NCBI GenBank assembly: GCA_002479765.1
Contig: DLOZ01000027.1
Location: 1,408-21,581, forward strand
DNA length: 20,174 nucleotides
Source of the DNA: Sphingomonadales bacterium UBA7471
GTDB lineage: Bacteria > Pseudomonadota > Alphaproteobacteria > Sphingomonadales > Sphingomonadaceae
Reading direction: 5' to 3'
Below are positions 1 to 7,730 of the stretch, in pieces. The first letter of the stretch is position 1; each line of letters starts with the position of its first letter. A program made the position numbers and the translations under genes. The notes under the pieces are model-generated. The model did not search any database and was not told the DNA's origin. It saw nothing but the letters and a program-made list of their open reading frames with translations.

Positions 1-839
1 CAGCAGCCGCTGATTTCATGCCCTGTTGAACCCAACAGCCAGCTTGCGTCTTGTTCCATACCATAAGGTGCCCAGACTTTTTCGGACAGATAGTCAGACA
101 GCTTTTTCTTGGTGGCAGAACTGACCAACACGCCGATCAGGTTGGTTTCGCCAGTCTTATACACCCACTTCGTTCCGGCGGGCGCTTCACGCGGCAAATT
201 GCGCATATAGCTGACGGTAACGTCCATGCCCTTTTCGGGCTTGTGCAAATTGAACAATGCGACGTCGGATTTGGGATCGGCATAATCCTCATTCCATTTC
301 ACGCCCGACGTCATCGTCAGCAGCTGTGCAATGGTCACGTCATCATATGCAGAACCCTTAAGATCGGGAATATAGGCCGAAACCATGTCGTCGACGCTTT
401 TGATATAGCCGTCCTTGATGGCCGCGCCGACCAATGTTGAGGTGAACGACTTGGCGACGGAGAAGCTTGTCCACTTGCCCTTTGCGTCAAAATCGAGGCC
501 GTATTTTTCCATACGGATCTTGCCATCTTGGACAATAACGAGGCCAGCCGTGCGCTGCGCCTTCATATAGGCATCAACATCCATATCAATGGTCAGCGGC
601 TCGCCCTTGGGCATGGGATAGACCGTATCACCCGCTTTGATGATGTTCGATTTCGCCAATATGGGAATGCGGTCCAATGCGCGGAAACCGGCGTCGCGTT
701 GCTCAACGCTCCAGAACAGCACGTTAGCATCCGTCGGCAGGTGGGAGATGAGCGCTTTCATATCCTTGTCCGCGCTGGCCCAGAAACCGCCAGCCGCAGC
801 CGCGATCACGATAATTATACCCAATATCCATTTTTTCAT
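1..839 (-). CDS. Serine beta-lactamase-family hydrolase (class C/esterase fold), 3' end outside window
   Basis: I translated this by hand from the minus strand. It runs open from an ATG at 837-839 to the left edge, giving 279 codons without a stop. The start is preceded by a GGGGGAG ribosome site about 5 nt upstream. Residues 4-22 form a hydrophobic signal/anchor segment, so the enzyme is probably exported or anchored facing the periplasm. The nucleophile motif SxxK is visible as S127-V-A-K130. A Tyr-containing segment, WVYKTGETN (Y227), sits where the family has its second catalytic motif; it is YKT rather than the classical YxN. The family includes penicillin-binding-like esterases, amidases and class C beta-lactamases, so the substrate cannot be named. 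The C-terminal motif (KTG/HxG) is not in view. The gene is divergent from the lemA operon. Family call is confident, substrate unknown. Confidence 0.88.
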   Translation of the reverse strand, partial: MKKWILGIIIVIAAAAGGFWASADKDMKALISHLPTDANVLFWSVEQRDAGFRALDRIPILAKSNIIKAGDTVYPMPKGEPLTIDMDVDAYMKAQRTAGLVIVQDGKIRMEKYGLDFDAKGKWTSFSVAKSFTSTLVGAAIKDGYIKSVDDMVSAYIPDLKGSAYDDVTIAQLLTMTSGVKWNEDYADPKSDVALFNLHKPEKGMDVTVSYMRNLPREAPAGTKWVYKTGETNLIGVLVSSATKKKLSDYLSEKVWAPYGMEQDASWLLGSTGHEISGC

Positions 840-863
840 CTCGCTCCCCCAATGGTCATTTTT

Positions 864-876
864 TGAACGACGTTCA
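864..876. promoter_or_regulatory. Candidate operator palindrome upstream of the beta-lactamase-family gene
   Basis: The sequence TGAACGACGTTCA is a perfect 6-bp-arm inverted repeat around a central A. It lies 25 nt upstream of the ATG at 839, in the 268-bp divergent region between the hydrolase and lemA. GAACG/CGTTC half-sites are common for TetR-type repressors, but no regulator gene is adjacent. A 13-mer palindrome can also occur by chance. Confidence 0.3.
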
Positions 877-1016
877 TTCCGCCGCCCCTGAAACTATCTT
901 CGCAATACATCAGATAATGACGCGAAAGCGAAATGAATTTATCGCCACATCCATTGGGCAGCGCATCTCTTTCCAATACCCGACAGCAAAACATGGCATA
1001 TTGCCGATAGCAGACA

Positions 1017-1045
1017 TTGCGAAAGCGGGACCTGCGCCTTATGTA
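1017..1045 (+). promoter_or_regulatory. Candidate sigma-70-type promoter for the lemA operon
   Basis: TTGCGA (1017-1022) and TATGTA (1040-1045) are separated by exactly 17 nt and lie about 60 nt upstream of the lemA start. This is the best match to -35/-10 boxes in the 840-1107 intergenic region, where no convincing gene is seen. It is a pattern match only. Confidence 0.4.
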
Positions 1046-1107
1046 TGTAACACACGCCGGTTAAACGGCTGAAATCTGGGCGACAGCCCGTTGGAGGAGC
1101 TCTTTCG

Positions 1108-1716
1108 ATGCGTAACCAAGTTGTAAAATCTTTGCTATTAACCGCTGCGGCCCTCTCTCTTGCAAGCTGCGGCATCAACAGCGTTCCGACTGCTGAGGAA
1201 AATGCCAAGGCAAAATGGGCCGATGTCCAGGCTGCGTTTCAAGAGCGCGCGAACCTTATTCCGAACCTGGCGAATGTCGTCAAAGGTGCAGCTGCGCAGG
1301 AAAACAAAACCTTGACCGAAGTTATCGAGGCGCGCGCGCGCGCGACGTCGCCCAATATTCAGGTCAATCCTGATGATCTGGCCAACCCGGCAAAGATGGC
1401 CGCTTTTCAGGCTGCGCAAAACCAATTGTCGGGCAGCCTCTCACGCCTGCTCGTATCGGTTGAACAATATCCACAGTTGACGAGCCAAGAGGGCTATCTG
1501 ATGCTGCAGGATCAGCTGGAAGGTCAGGAAAACCGCGTGCGCATCACCTTGCGCGATTATAACGAGGCTGTGCGTGCGTATAACACCACCATCCGCACCT
1601 TCCCCGATATCATAGGCGCGAAGATCATTCACGGCGCGCAACCGATGATCCCATATCAAGCCACCACGCAAGGCGCCGAAACCGCACCTAAGCTTGATAT
1701 GGCGCCCGCAAACTAA
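1108..1716 (+). CDS. lemA: LemA family lipoprotein
   Basis: A 202-residue protein of the LemA family: an N-terminal membrane or lipid anchor followed by a long helical-bundle domain. The start ATG follows a clear GGAGGA ribosome site at about 1092. The N-terminus is a lipoprotein signal with lipobox L-A-S-C21, so the protein should be lipidated at Cys21. The family hallmark region is visible around residues 45-60 (QERANLIPNLANVVKG). LemA proteins have no settled biochemical function. They are repeatedly found next to TPM-domain proteins, as here: the next gene starts 21 nt downstream of the stop. A (CG)7 tract at 1331-1344 lies inside the coding region and encodes part of EARARAT. It is the first gene of a probable four-gene operon. 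Identity is firm, role open. Confidence 0.93.
   Translation: MRNQVVKSLLLTAAALSLASCGINSVPTAEENAKAKWADVQAAFQERANLIPNLANVVKGAAAQENKTLTEVIEARARATSPNIQVNPDDLANPAKMAAFQAAQNQLSGSLSRLLVSVEQYPQLTSQEGYLMLQDQLEGQENRVRITLRDYNEAVRAYNTTIRTFPDIIGAKIIHGAQPMIPYQATTQGAETAPKLDMAPAN
1331..1344. repeat. (CG)7 dinucleotide tract inside lemA
   Basis: Seven uninterrupted CG units lie within the lemA reading frame, encoding Arg-Ala repeats. Such tracts can form Z-DNA and can slip during replication. A change of one unit would shift the lemA frame. Confidence 0.85.
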
Positions 1717-1737
1717 CCCCTTGTTGGGATGATACTC

Positions 1738-2532
1738 ATGAAAAAGGCCCTTGGCCTGCTGACAGCGCTGCTTTTGGCCGTAACCGGTCAGGCAGCGCTT
1801 GCGCAAAACTTCCCCACGCTTTCGGGCCGCGTTGTCGATCAGGCAAATCTGCTCGATCCGCAACAAGAGGCGGCGTTAACCGCAAAGTTGCAGGGGCTTG
1901 AGACGCGCACCAAGCGGCAGTTGGTGGTGGCCACATTAAACAGCCTCGAAGGCTATGAAATATCCGATTATGGATATCGGCTTGGCCGCCATTGGGCGCT
2001 TGGGCAGGATGGCAAAGGCGAGACCGAAAAAGACAATGGCGCGATCCTGATCGTCGCGCCCAATGAACGCAAAATGCGGATCGAGGTTGGCTATGGTCTT
2101 GAACCCGTCCTGACCGACGGCCTGTCATCGACCATCATTCGCAACGACATCACCCCATTTTTCAAGGCGGGCGATTTTGTCGGCGGTATTAACGCCGGTG
2201 TCGACCGCATCGTCACGCAGCTTGAATTACCGGCCGACGAAGCCGCCAAAATTGCACAAGCGGCGGAGCAACGTCAGGGCCAGGACGAAGGCATACCGTT
2301 CGGCGCGATTATCTTCATCCTGTTCATGATCTTTTTCGTATTTCTGCCCATGATCCGCTCGACAAACGGTGGCGGGCGCAAGCACCGGCGCGGCGGTATC
2401 GCTCCGGTCATTATCTGGGGCGGTGGCGGTGGCTTCGGCGGTGGTGGTTTTAGCGGCGGCGGCTTCGGCGGCGGTGGTTTTGGCGGGGGCGGCGGCAGCT
2501 TCGGCGGCGGCGGTGCTTCGGGTGGTTGGTAG
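1738..2532 (+). CDS. Secreted TPM-domain protein with Gly-rich tail (YgcG type)
   Basis: I place the start at the ATG at 1738. The ATG at 1729 has no room for a ribosome site, whereas 1738 has GGGA about 8 nt upstream and yields a clean Sec signal peptide (MKKALGLLTALLLAV, cleavage near ALA-QN, residue 22). The 264-residue protein has a TPM domain at about residues 26-165, with the start LSGRVVDQANLLDPQ and the IEVGYGLEPVLTDG segment typical of the family. A single membrane segment follows at about 188-206, then a basic stretch and a poly-Gly/Phe tail ending GGW. YgcG-like TPM proteins are tail-anchored with the globular domain outside the cytoplasm. They occur next to LemA, but their activity is unsettled; plant relatives act in photosystem II repair. 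It sits 21 nt after lemA and 11 nt before the next gene. Confidence 0.92.
   Translation: MKKALGLLTALLLAVTGQAALAQNFPTLSGRVVDQANLLDPQQEAALTAKLQGLETRTKRQLVVATLNSLEGYEISDYGYRLGRHWALGQDGKGETEKDNGAILIVAPNERKMRIEVGYGLEPVLTDGLSSTIIRNDITPFFKAGDFVGGINAGVDRIVTQLELPADEAAKIAQAAEQRQGQDEGIPFGAIIFILFMIFFVFLPMIRSTNGGGRKHRRGGIAPVIIWGGGGGFGGGGFSGGGFGGGGFGGGGGSFGGGGASGGW
2417..2529 (+). repeat. Gly-rich coding repeat (GGT/GGC runs)
   Basis: The 3' end of the first TPM gene consists of degenerate tandem units encoding GGGGF/GGGSF-type peptides, ending GGASGGW. The DNA is built of GGCGGTGG-like units and is a recombination-prone, low-complexity region. Gly-rich tails of this kind are common in YgcG-type TPM proteins. 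Confidence 0.9.
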
Positions 2533-2543
2533 AAAGTATCGTT

Positions 2544-3233
2544 ATGGCCTTAACTAAAATTAGCCGGATGACCGAAGCCGACCTCGAATTGGTAACGGCT
2601 GCAGTTGCGGATGCCGAACATCACACCAGCGGCGAAATCGTGACCATCGTCACCGATCTGTCCGACCATTATGAAGACATCGGGATCGCGTGGGCAAGCG
2701 GCGTCGCCTTTTTGGCGCTCGCGGTCTATACCACCTTCCCTGACATCTACATCGGTCTCATCAACCGCCTGACCGGTGGTTGGGGCCATGAATATACGAC
2801 CAACGAATATGTCGCGCTGCTTCTGACAGCGGTTGCCCTGAAATGGGTTGGGACATGGCTGTTCCTGAAATGGATGCCGTTGCGTCTTTGGCTAACACCC
2901 AAAGCGACAAAATTGGCACGCGTGCATAACCATGCGATCAGCCTGTTTAAGGTTGGCACCGAATCCAAGACCGTGGGGCGCACCGGCGTTTTGTTATACT
3001 TGTCGATGCTGGAGCATCGCGCCGAAATCGTTGCGGACGAAGCCATTGCATCAAAGGTCGCGCCAGAGGTTTGGGGCGATGCGATGGTTGCGCTGCTTGA
3101 GCATGTGAAGGCCGGCAACCCCGGACAGGGCGTTGCCGCCGCCGTTGCGCAAATGGGTGTTGTTTTGGCGGAGCATTTCCCCAAAGGCAGCGAAAACCCC
3201 AACGAACTGCCGGACAGGCTCATCCAGCTATGA
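2544..3233 (+). CDS. Membrane TPM-domain protein
   Basis: I choose ATG 2544 (229 residues). An in-frame TTG at 2526 would overlap the end of the previous gene. The N-terminal half carries the EAVADAEHHTSGEIV-type TPM opening (SGEIVTIVTDL near residue 30) and two hydrophobic segments, at about 45-70 and 90-115. The C-terminal half has ARVHNHAISLFKVGTESKT, a soluble region with the ML-EHRAEIVADEAI motif typical of the short TPM family. It lacks a signal peptide and the Gly-rich tail of its neighbour, so the two TPM proteins probably have different topologies. Its stop codon overlaps the start of the Nudix gene (ATGA at 3230-3233), which suggests translational coupling. Family confident, function unknown. 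Confidence 0.85.
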   Translation: MALTKISRMTEADLELVTAAVADAEHHTSGEIVTIVTDLSDHYEDIGIAWASGVAFLALAVYTTFPDIYIGLINRLTGGWGHEYTTNEYVALLLTAVALKWVGTWLFLKWMPLRLWLTPKATKLARVHNHAISLFKVGTESKTVGRTGVLLYLSMLEHRAEIVADEAIASKVAPEVWGDAMVALLEHVKAGNPGQGVAAAVAQMGVVLAEHFPKGSENPNELPDRLIQL

Positions 3234-3748
3234 ATGCAGACGAAGACGTCGAACACGTGATGTGGCAAGGCCGCTTCATCACGGCGAAGACACGCGGGAA
3301 ATGGGAATATGTCAGCCGCGCGCGCGGTATCAAGGCCGGCGTTATCTTGGCGGTCGAAGATGACCATGTCCTGCTCGTCGAACAATATCGCGTGCCACTT
3401 GGCGCAAATTGTATCGAGCTTCCCGCTGGTCTGATTGGCGACCATGAAGAAGGCGAGGACACGCTCACCTCTGCCGCACGCGAGCTTGAGGAAGAAACCG
3501 GCTATCGGGCAGACAGGCTTGAAATCGTCGGGGAGTTTTTCTCATCCCCCGGCATGGTCAGCGAAAGCTTTTCACTGGTGCGCGCGCATGGCCTGACGAA
3601 GATAAGCGAAGGCGGCGGTGTTGATGGCGAGAATATCATCGTCCATCGCGTTGCCCTGCCCGATGTGCCGCGCTTCGTTCAATCAAAGCGCGACGAGGGC
3701 TGCGTCGTCGACGTCAAGCTGCTGATGCTGCCCGGGATGCTGTTTTAA
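3230..3748 (+). CDS. Nudix hydrolase, ADP-ribose pyrophosphatase-like
   Basis: A 172-residue Nudix enzyme expected to cleave a nucleoside diphosphate linked to another moiety, ADP-ribose being most likely by overall resemblance. The Nudix box is complete: G70-x5-E76-x7-R84-E85-L86-x-E88-E89-x-G91-Y92. The strands before it (VLLVEQYRVP and IELPAGLIG) and the SPGMVSE segment after it resemble NudF-type ADP-ribose hydrolases. The region between the ELPAG strand and the box carries an acidic DHEEGED stretch. The start overlaps the upstream TPM stop by ATGA. The stop shares two bases with the stop of the convergent NDUFS4-like gene. Substrate is inferred from family resemblance only. Confidence 0.9.
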   Translation: MNADEDVEHVMWQGRFITAKTRGKWEYVSRARGIKAGVILAVEDDHVLLVEQYRVPLGANCIELPAGLIGDHEEGEDTLTSAARELEEETGYRADRLEIVGEFFSSPGMVSESFSLVRAHGLTKISEGGGVDGENIIVHRVALPDVPRFVQSKRDEGCVVDVKLLMLPGMLF

Positions 3749-4023
3749 CGGAAGTTATCCGCATAAGCCTGAAGCTTCAGGGTCTTGGGCGGTGTGGGAA
3801 TGTAGGTCGCAACGATACCATTTTTGTCGGCATAAGCGCGCGCGGCATCAAGCGTTGGAAAGGTCAAACGGACCTGCGATTGCGTGTCGCCTGACCCCGC
3901 CCAACCCATAAGCGGATCGGCCTTGCGCGGTTCATTCGACTGAAATTCAAGCACCCACTCGTCCGTGTGGCCACGGCCCGATTGCATGGCATTTTTGGGG
4001 CGCTGAAAAATACGGGCAGACAT
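3745..4023 (-). CDS. NDUFS4-like NADH:ubiquinone oxidoreductase accessory subunit
   Basis: A 92-residue protein of the 'ETC complex I subunit conserved region' family, the bacterial counterpart of mitochondrial NDUFS4. It is a peripheral accessory subunit on the hydrophilic arm of complex I, found mainly in Alphaproteobacteria. Visible family features are WVLEFQSNEPRKADPLMGWAGSGDT (residues 23-47), then the QVRLTFPTLDAARAYADKNG strand-helix unit. The start at 4023 has AGGAAA about 6 nt upstream. Longer upstream extensions of this frame read back toward hrpB and lack family sequence. It lies 56 nt downstream of hrpB on the same strand, and its stop overlaps the convergent Nudix stop. Confidence 0.9.
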   Translation of the reverse strand: MSARIFQRPKNAMQSGRGHTDEWVLEFQSNEPRKADPLMGWAGSGDTQSQVRLTFPTLDAARAYADKNGIVATYIPTPPKTLKLQAYADNFR

Positions 4024-4079
4024 CGATATTTCCTGAAAATTACGTTCGCGGTAGCCTTGCCCGAACGGCACTGGATTCG

Positions 4080-6551
4080 TCAAGCGTTGCGGGGCACATC
4101 GCGCGCTTGCGCCTTCTTTGTCTTCAGGCTGGCCACACTCTCCCAAGGCGTATCGGGCCAGTTATGCCGCGGATATCTGCCGCGCATTTCCTTGGCCACG
4201 TCCCGCCAGCTACCGCGCCAGAACTCTGGCAGATTGCGGGTGGTCTGGATTGGGCGACCAGCAGGCGACGTCAGGCTTAACACCAAAGCAATGCGCTCCG
4301 CGCCAACCGTGGGGTGGCTATCAAGGCCAAATAGGGCCTGTACGCGCAGCTCAACCGTTGGCCCGGCCTCTGCTGCATAATCGATGGCATGCGTCGTTCC
4401 GGCGGGACTGACAAAGGATGCTGGCGCGATTTGGTCAATGCGCGTGCGCTGATCCCAGCCCAGCATATTGTCGAGCGCTGTCGACAATGCCGAGGACGAG
4501 ACATCGCGCAGCCGGTTCACGCCCATCAGCAGCGGCAAAAGCCATTGCTCCGCCGCTTCCAATAATGCCTCGTCGCTGACCGCCGCTATACCCGCAAATT
4601 GTGCGCGCTCACGAAGCGCAAGCGCCGCTTTTGACCATGGCAGCGCGCCCACATCCATTTCGCGCACTGCGGCCAGTAACGCACGCGCCACGGCCGTCTG
4701 ATCGGGTTTTTCCATGCGACCTTCGCTTAAGACGATCGCACCGATCCGCCGCTGCGCGCGTGCATCCACACGGTCGGCGTTCTTATCGTAAGATAGGGCC
4801 GCTTCCTGCGTGATCCGATCGGCGAAATGGTTAAGTATCTCGGCTTCCGTCAGTGGCGCAGCGGACAAGATGCGCGCGCCCGATGCAGCCCCTTGGACAT
4901 CGGCCACCGCGAGCCATTCTTCGCGTGCCAGAAGCGACGCGGTGTCCAACTGCAGCCCGCGTCCTATCGCGCTGATCCACTTTTCGCCTTTGTTATCACG
5001 GCGCTTGGCAATGCGATCCGGATAGGCGGTGGCAATGAGGCCGCCGATGCTGAGCGCTTCTTGTTCGCCAGTGCCGCTACGGCACATCCGCGATATGCGC
5101 TGTGCGAGCTTGCGTGCGGCATCCGCCTTAGGGCTGCGTTCGCCCACAAAGCGTTCAAATCGCATTTCGATATTCTCGCCTTGCCCGCCAAGCCCGCGTT
5201 CCTGCAGCAGCAGCGCCAGCATGGCTGCATCCTCACTTTGTCCGCTCTTGGACGCTTCAACGACCATATGTGCGAGCGGTGGCGGTAAGGGGAGGTCCGC
5301 AAGCTGAACGCCATGCGGCGTAATATGCCCCGACACGTCGAGCGCGTTGATGGACAACAGCAACTTTCGCGCTTGCTGAAGCGACGGCGCTGGCGGGCCA
5401 TCAAGCCAGCGCAACTTGGCCGGATCACTCTCGCCCCACCTTGCGCAATCAAGCAGCAACGGCGCGAGGTCGCTTTCCAATATTTCGGGCGGGTCAAATG
5501 GGGGAAGTCCGCCATTGCCGGCTTCCTGCCACAACCGATAGGCAATGCCCGCCTGCTGCCGCGCGGCACGCCCTGCCCGCTGGGTTACTGCGGACAGGCT
5601 CGCGCGCTCGGTCACCAACCGCGTAACGCCCGCCGCTTGGTCGAACCGCGCGCGCCGCGCTAGGCCGCTGTCGATGACGATACGAACGCCGTCAATGGTC
5701 AGGCTGGTCTCGGCAATGTTGGTCGCAAAAATGATTTTCCGGCGCTGCTGCGCGTCACGGCGGACCGCCAACCTTTGCGCCGCCGGTTCAATTTGGCCAT
5801 GCAGTTTATGCACGACGATGTCTTCGCCAATAGTGCCGAGACTGTCCACGGCGCGATCAATCTCGCGCACGCCCGGTAAGAAAACGAGAATATCGCCATC
5901 TTCCTCGGACAGTGCCTGCCGGACCGCGCGCACGATATCCGCTTCGATGGCTTGTTCGGCGCGGCGGCCGACATAGCGGAAATCCAGCGGCCATCTTTTA
6001 CCGTCGCTCTCGACCACTGGCGCATCGCCCATCAACTGCGAAAATCTGGAACCATCCAAGGTTGCCGACATCGCAAGCAAACGCAGATCGGGCCGGAATG
6101 CGGCTTGTGCCTCAAGCGCAAGCGCAAGGCCAAAGTCGCTGTCGATGCTGCGTTCGTGAACTTCGTCAAACAACACCGCAGAAACGCCGGCAAGCTCGGG
6201 ATCGCTGATGATACGGTTTCGAAAAATGCCCTCAGTCATGACCAATATACGGCTATTGGGGCCTTGTTTGCTATCCAGCCGTGTTGTGTAGCCAACCCGT
6301 CCGCCGACGGCTTCGCCCAGCCCCTCCGCAATGCGTTCTGCTGCCATACGCGCGGCGAGGCGGCGTGGGGACAGGAGCAAAATCTGGCCATCGCAATAGG
6401 GTTCGTCCAACAATGCAGGGGCAACCATAGTGGTCTTACCCGCACCTGGCGGCGCGATCAGGACGGCATTGGGTGATGCACGCAACGATGCCAGCAGGTC
6501 TGGCATCACGGCCATGACGGGCAGCATATGGTCCGATGCCTTCTCAGCCAT
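4080..6551 (-). CDS. hrpB: ATP-dependent RNA helicase HrpB
   Basis: An 823-residue DEAH/RHA-type helicase, close to the usual HrpB length of about 810-830. Motif I is APPGAGKTT (K39), motif II is DEVH at 129-132, motif III is the SAT at 162-164, and motif VI is QRAGRAAR at 324-331. An HA2-like region follows, then the HrpB-specific C-terminal domain. HrpB proteins are cytoplasmic RNA helicases implicated in mRNA processing in some bacteria; the substrate here is unknown. No strong ribosome site precedes ATG 6551, and an internal Met at position 9 is a possible alternative start. It lies 65 nt downstream of the prenyl synthase gene and is probably cotranscribed with it. Confidence 0.95.
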   Translation of the reverse strand: MAEKASDHMLPVMAVMPDLLASLRASPNAVLIAPPGAGKTTMVAPALLDEPYCDGQILLLSPRRLAARMAAERIAEGLGEAVGGRVGYTTRLDSKQGPNSRILVMTEGIFRNRIISDPELAGVSAVLFDEVHERSIDSDFGLALALEAQAAFRPDLRLLAMSATLDGSRFSQLMGDAPVVESDGKRWPLDFRYVGRRAEQAIEADIVRAVRQALSEEDGDILVFLPGVREIDRAVDSLGTIGEDIVVHKLHGQIEPAAQRLAVRRDAQQRRKIIFATNIAETSLTIDGVRIVIDSGLARRARFDQAAGVTRLVTERASLSAVTQRAGRAARQQAGIAYRLWQEAGNGGLPPFDPPEILESDLAPLLLDCARWGESDPAKLRWLDGPPAPSLQQARKLLLSINALDVSGHITPHGVQLADLPLPPPLAHMVVEASKSGQSEDAAMLALLLQERGLGGQGENIEMRFERFVGERSPKADAARKLAQRISRMCRSGTGEQEALSIGGLIATAYPDRIAKRRDNKGEKWISAIGRGLQLDTASLLAREEWLAVADVQGAASGARILSAAPLTEAEILNHFADRITQEAALSYDKNADRVDARAQRRIGAIVLSEGRMEKPDQTAVARALLAAVREMDVGALPWSKAALALRERAQFAGIAAVSDEALLEAAEQWLLPLLMGVNRLRDVSSSALSTALDNMLGWDQRTRIDQIAPASFVSPAGTTHAIDYAAEAGPTVELRVQALFGLDSHPTVGAERIALVLSLTSPAGRPIQTTRNLPEFWRGSWRDVAKEMRGRYPRHNWPDTPWESVASLKTKKAQARDVPRNA

Positions 6552-6616
6552 GATGGTTTGCGGCTGTGATCATGAATTGCGCCTGTGCCCGTGCTGCATC
6601 GGCACTGACCGTGCGA

Positions 6617-7630
6617 TCAATATGCGCGTGCTATGGCGAATTCGACCGCCTCAGTCAGCGCAGATTTGGCTTCACCATTGGGGAAATGCGCAATCGCATC
6701 AATTGCGCGTTGGCCATAATGCCGCGCGCGATCCAGCGTATCGGCAATCGCGTTATGCGCCTGCAGCAACGTGCGCGCATGCTGCAAATCTGCATCCGAA
6801 ATCCGGTTGCCAAGCATCGCGTCGCGCCAGAATTTCTGTTCTTCAGCATTGCCACGAATATGGGCAAGAATCACGGGCAAGGTTACCTTGCCATCGCGGA
6901 AATCGTCGCCGCTGTCCTTGCCCATGGTTGCGCCATCGGACACATAATCAATGGCGTCATCGACCAATTGAAATGCGATTCCCAGATTGCGACCATACGC
7001 GTCCAGCGACATTTCTTGCGCATCGCCGCTCTCGGCCACGACCGCTGCAATCCGGCAAGCCGCGGCAAACAACGCCGCAGTCTTCGACCCAATGATTTCG
7101 AGATATTTCTCTTCCGTCGTCGAAATCTGCCGCTGGGCGGTCAATTGATTGACCTCACCCTCTGCAATGACCGCAGACGCGTTGGACAAGATTTTGAGAA
7201 CCTTAAGCGACCCGTCTTCGACCATCAGCTCAAATGAGCGGCTGAACAGGAAGTCCCCGACCAACACAGCGGCAGGGTTTCCGAAAATAAGGTTGGCGGC
7301 GGTTTTACCACGGCGCATATCGCTGCCGTCGACAACATCATCGTGCAGCAAGGTTGCGGTGTGAATAAACTCGACAGCTGCCGCCAGCTTGTGATGACGC
7401 TCACCGGGATAATCCAGAAGCTGCGCGCACGCCAATGTCAGCATCGGGCGCATCCGCTTTCCACCGCCGGCAATAAGATGCCCGGCCAGTTCAGGAATAA
7501 GCGGGATTTCGGACTGCATACGGTCCAAAATGACCGCATTTACCTTGTTCATTCCGGGTGCGACCAGCTTGAACATGGGTTCCAAAGATGGCGCACGATT
7601 CCCGCCGATTTTATGTATGGTTGCAGTCAT
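6617..7630 (-). CDS. ispB: All-trans polyprenyl diphosphate synthase (octa/decaprenyl, ubiquinone side chain)
   Basis: With the ATG at 7628-7630 the protein is 337 residues, typical of the family; longer upstream extensions have no family sequence. Motifs seen are GGGKRMRP (55-62), the first Asp-rich motif DDVVD (97-101) followed by RRG, and the second DDAID (224-228). The residue five positions before the first Asp motif is Ala, which marks a long-chain product. The enzyme condenses isopentenyl diphosphate onto an allylic primer to make the ubiquinone tail. If the organism is a sphingomonad (Q-10) the product would be decaprenyl, but the sequence alone cannot separate C40 from C50. It is divergent from chorismate mutase; a TTGCAGTCA repeat overlaps its start. 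Confidence 0.93.
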   Translation of the reverse strand: MTATIHKIGGNRAPSLEPMFKLVAPGMNKVNAVILDRMQSEIPLIPELAGHLIAGGGKRMRPMLTLACAQLLDYPGERHHKLAAAVEFIHTATLLHDDVVDGSDMRRGKTAANLIFGNPAAVLVGDFLFSRSFELMVEDGSLKVLKILSNASAVIAEGEVNQLTAQRQISTTEEKYLEIIGSKTAALFAAACRIAAVVAESGDAQEMSLDAYGRNLGIAFQLVDDAIDYVSDGATMGKDSGDDFRDGKVTLPVILAHIRGNAEEQKFWRDAMLGNRISDADLQHARTLLQAHNAIADTLDRARHYGQRAIDAIAHFPNGEAKSALTEAVEFAIARAY

Positions 7631-7730
7631 AATCGTTTCGCTCTGACGACAGCCGCGCCGCAAGGCAAGTGCAAATGGCGTATTTCCTCTTGTCCGTTGC
7701 AGTCAATATCGGCACAGGATGCAGTCATGG
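7621..7730. repeat. GCAGTCA direct repeats across the ispB/chorismate mutase divergent region
   Basis: TTGCAGTCATAATCG (7621-7635) and TTGCAGTCAATATCG (7697-7711) match at 13 of 15 positions in the same orientation. A third copy of the core, TGCAGTCATGG, begins at 7720. The first copy covers the ispB start codon and the third covers the chorismate mutase start codon. It may be an operator array or a local duplication. Confidence 0.5.

Noticed and set aside
863..1072. 69-codon plus-strand reading frame in the hydrolase/lemA divergent region
   Set aside because: No ribosome site, no ATG-based start consistent with a gene, no recognisable protein features. It covers the likely lemA promoter region.
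1738..2128. Minus-strand frame opposite the first TPM gene
   Set aside because: The plus frame has a signal peptide, TPM domain and Gly-rich tail; the minus frame is Arg/Pro-rich noise.
2417..2529. Gly-rich repeat as a CRISPR or minisatellite
   Set aside because: The units are degenerate, in frame and encode the characteristic tail of YgcG-like TPM proteins.
6430..7237. Long plus-strand frames opposite hrpB and ispB
   Set aside because: Shadows of conserved minus-strand genes, His/Arg/Cys-rich and without family features.
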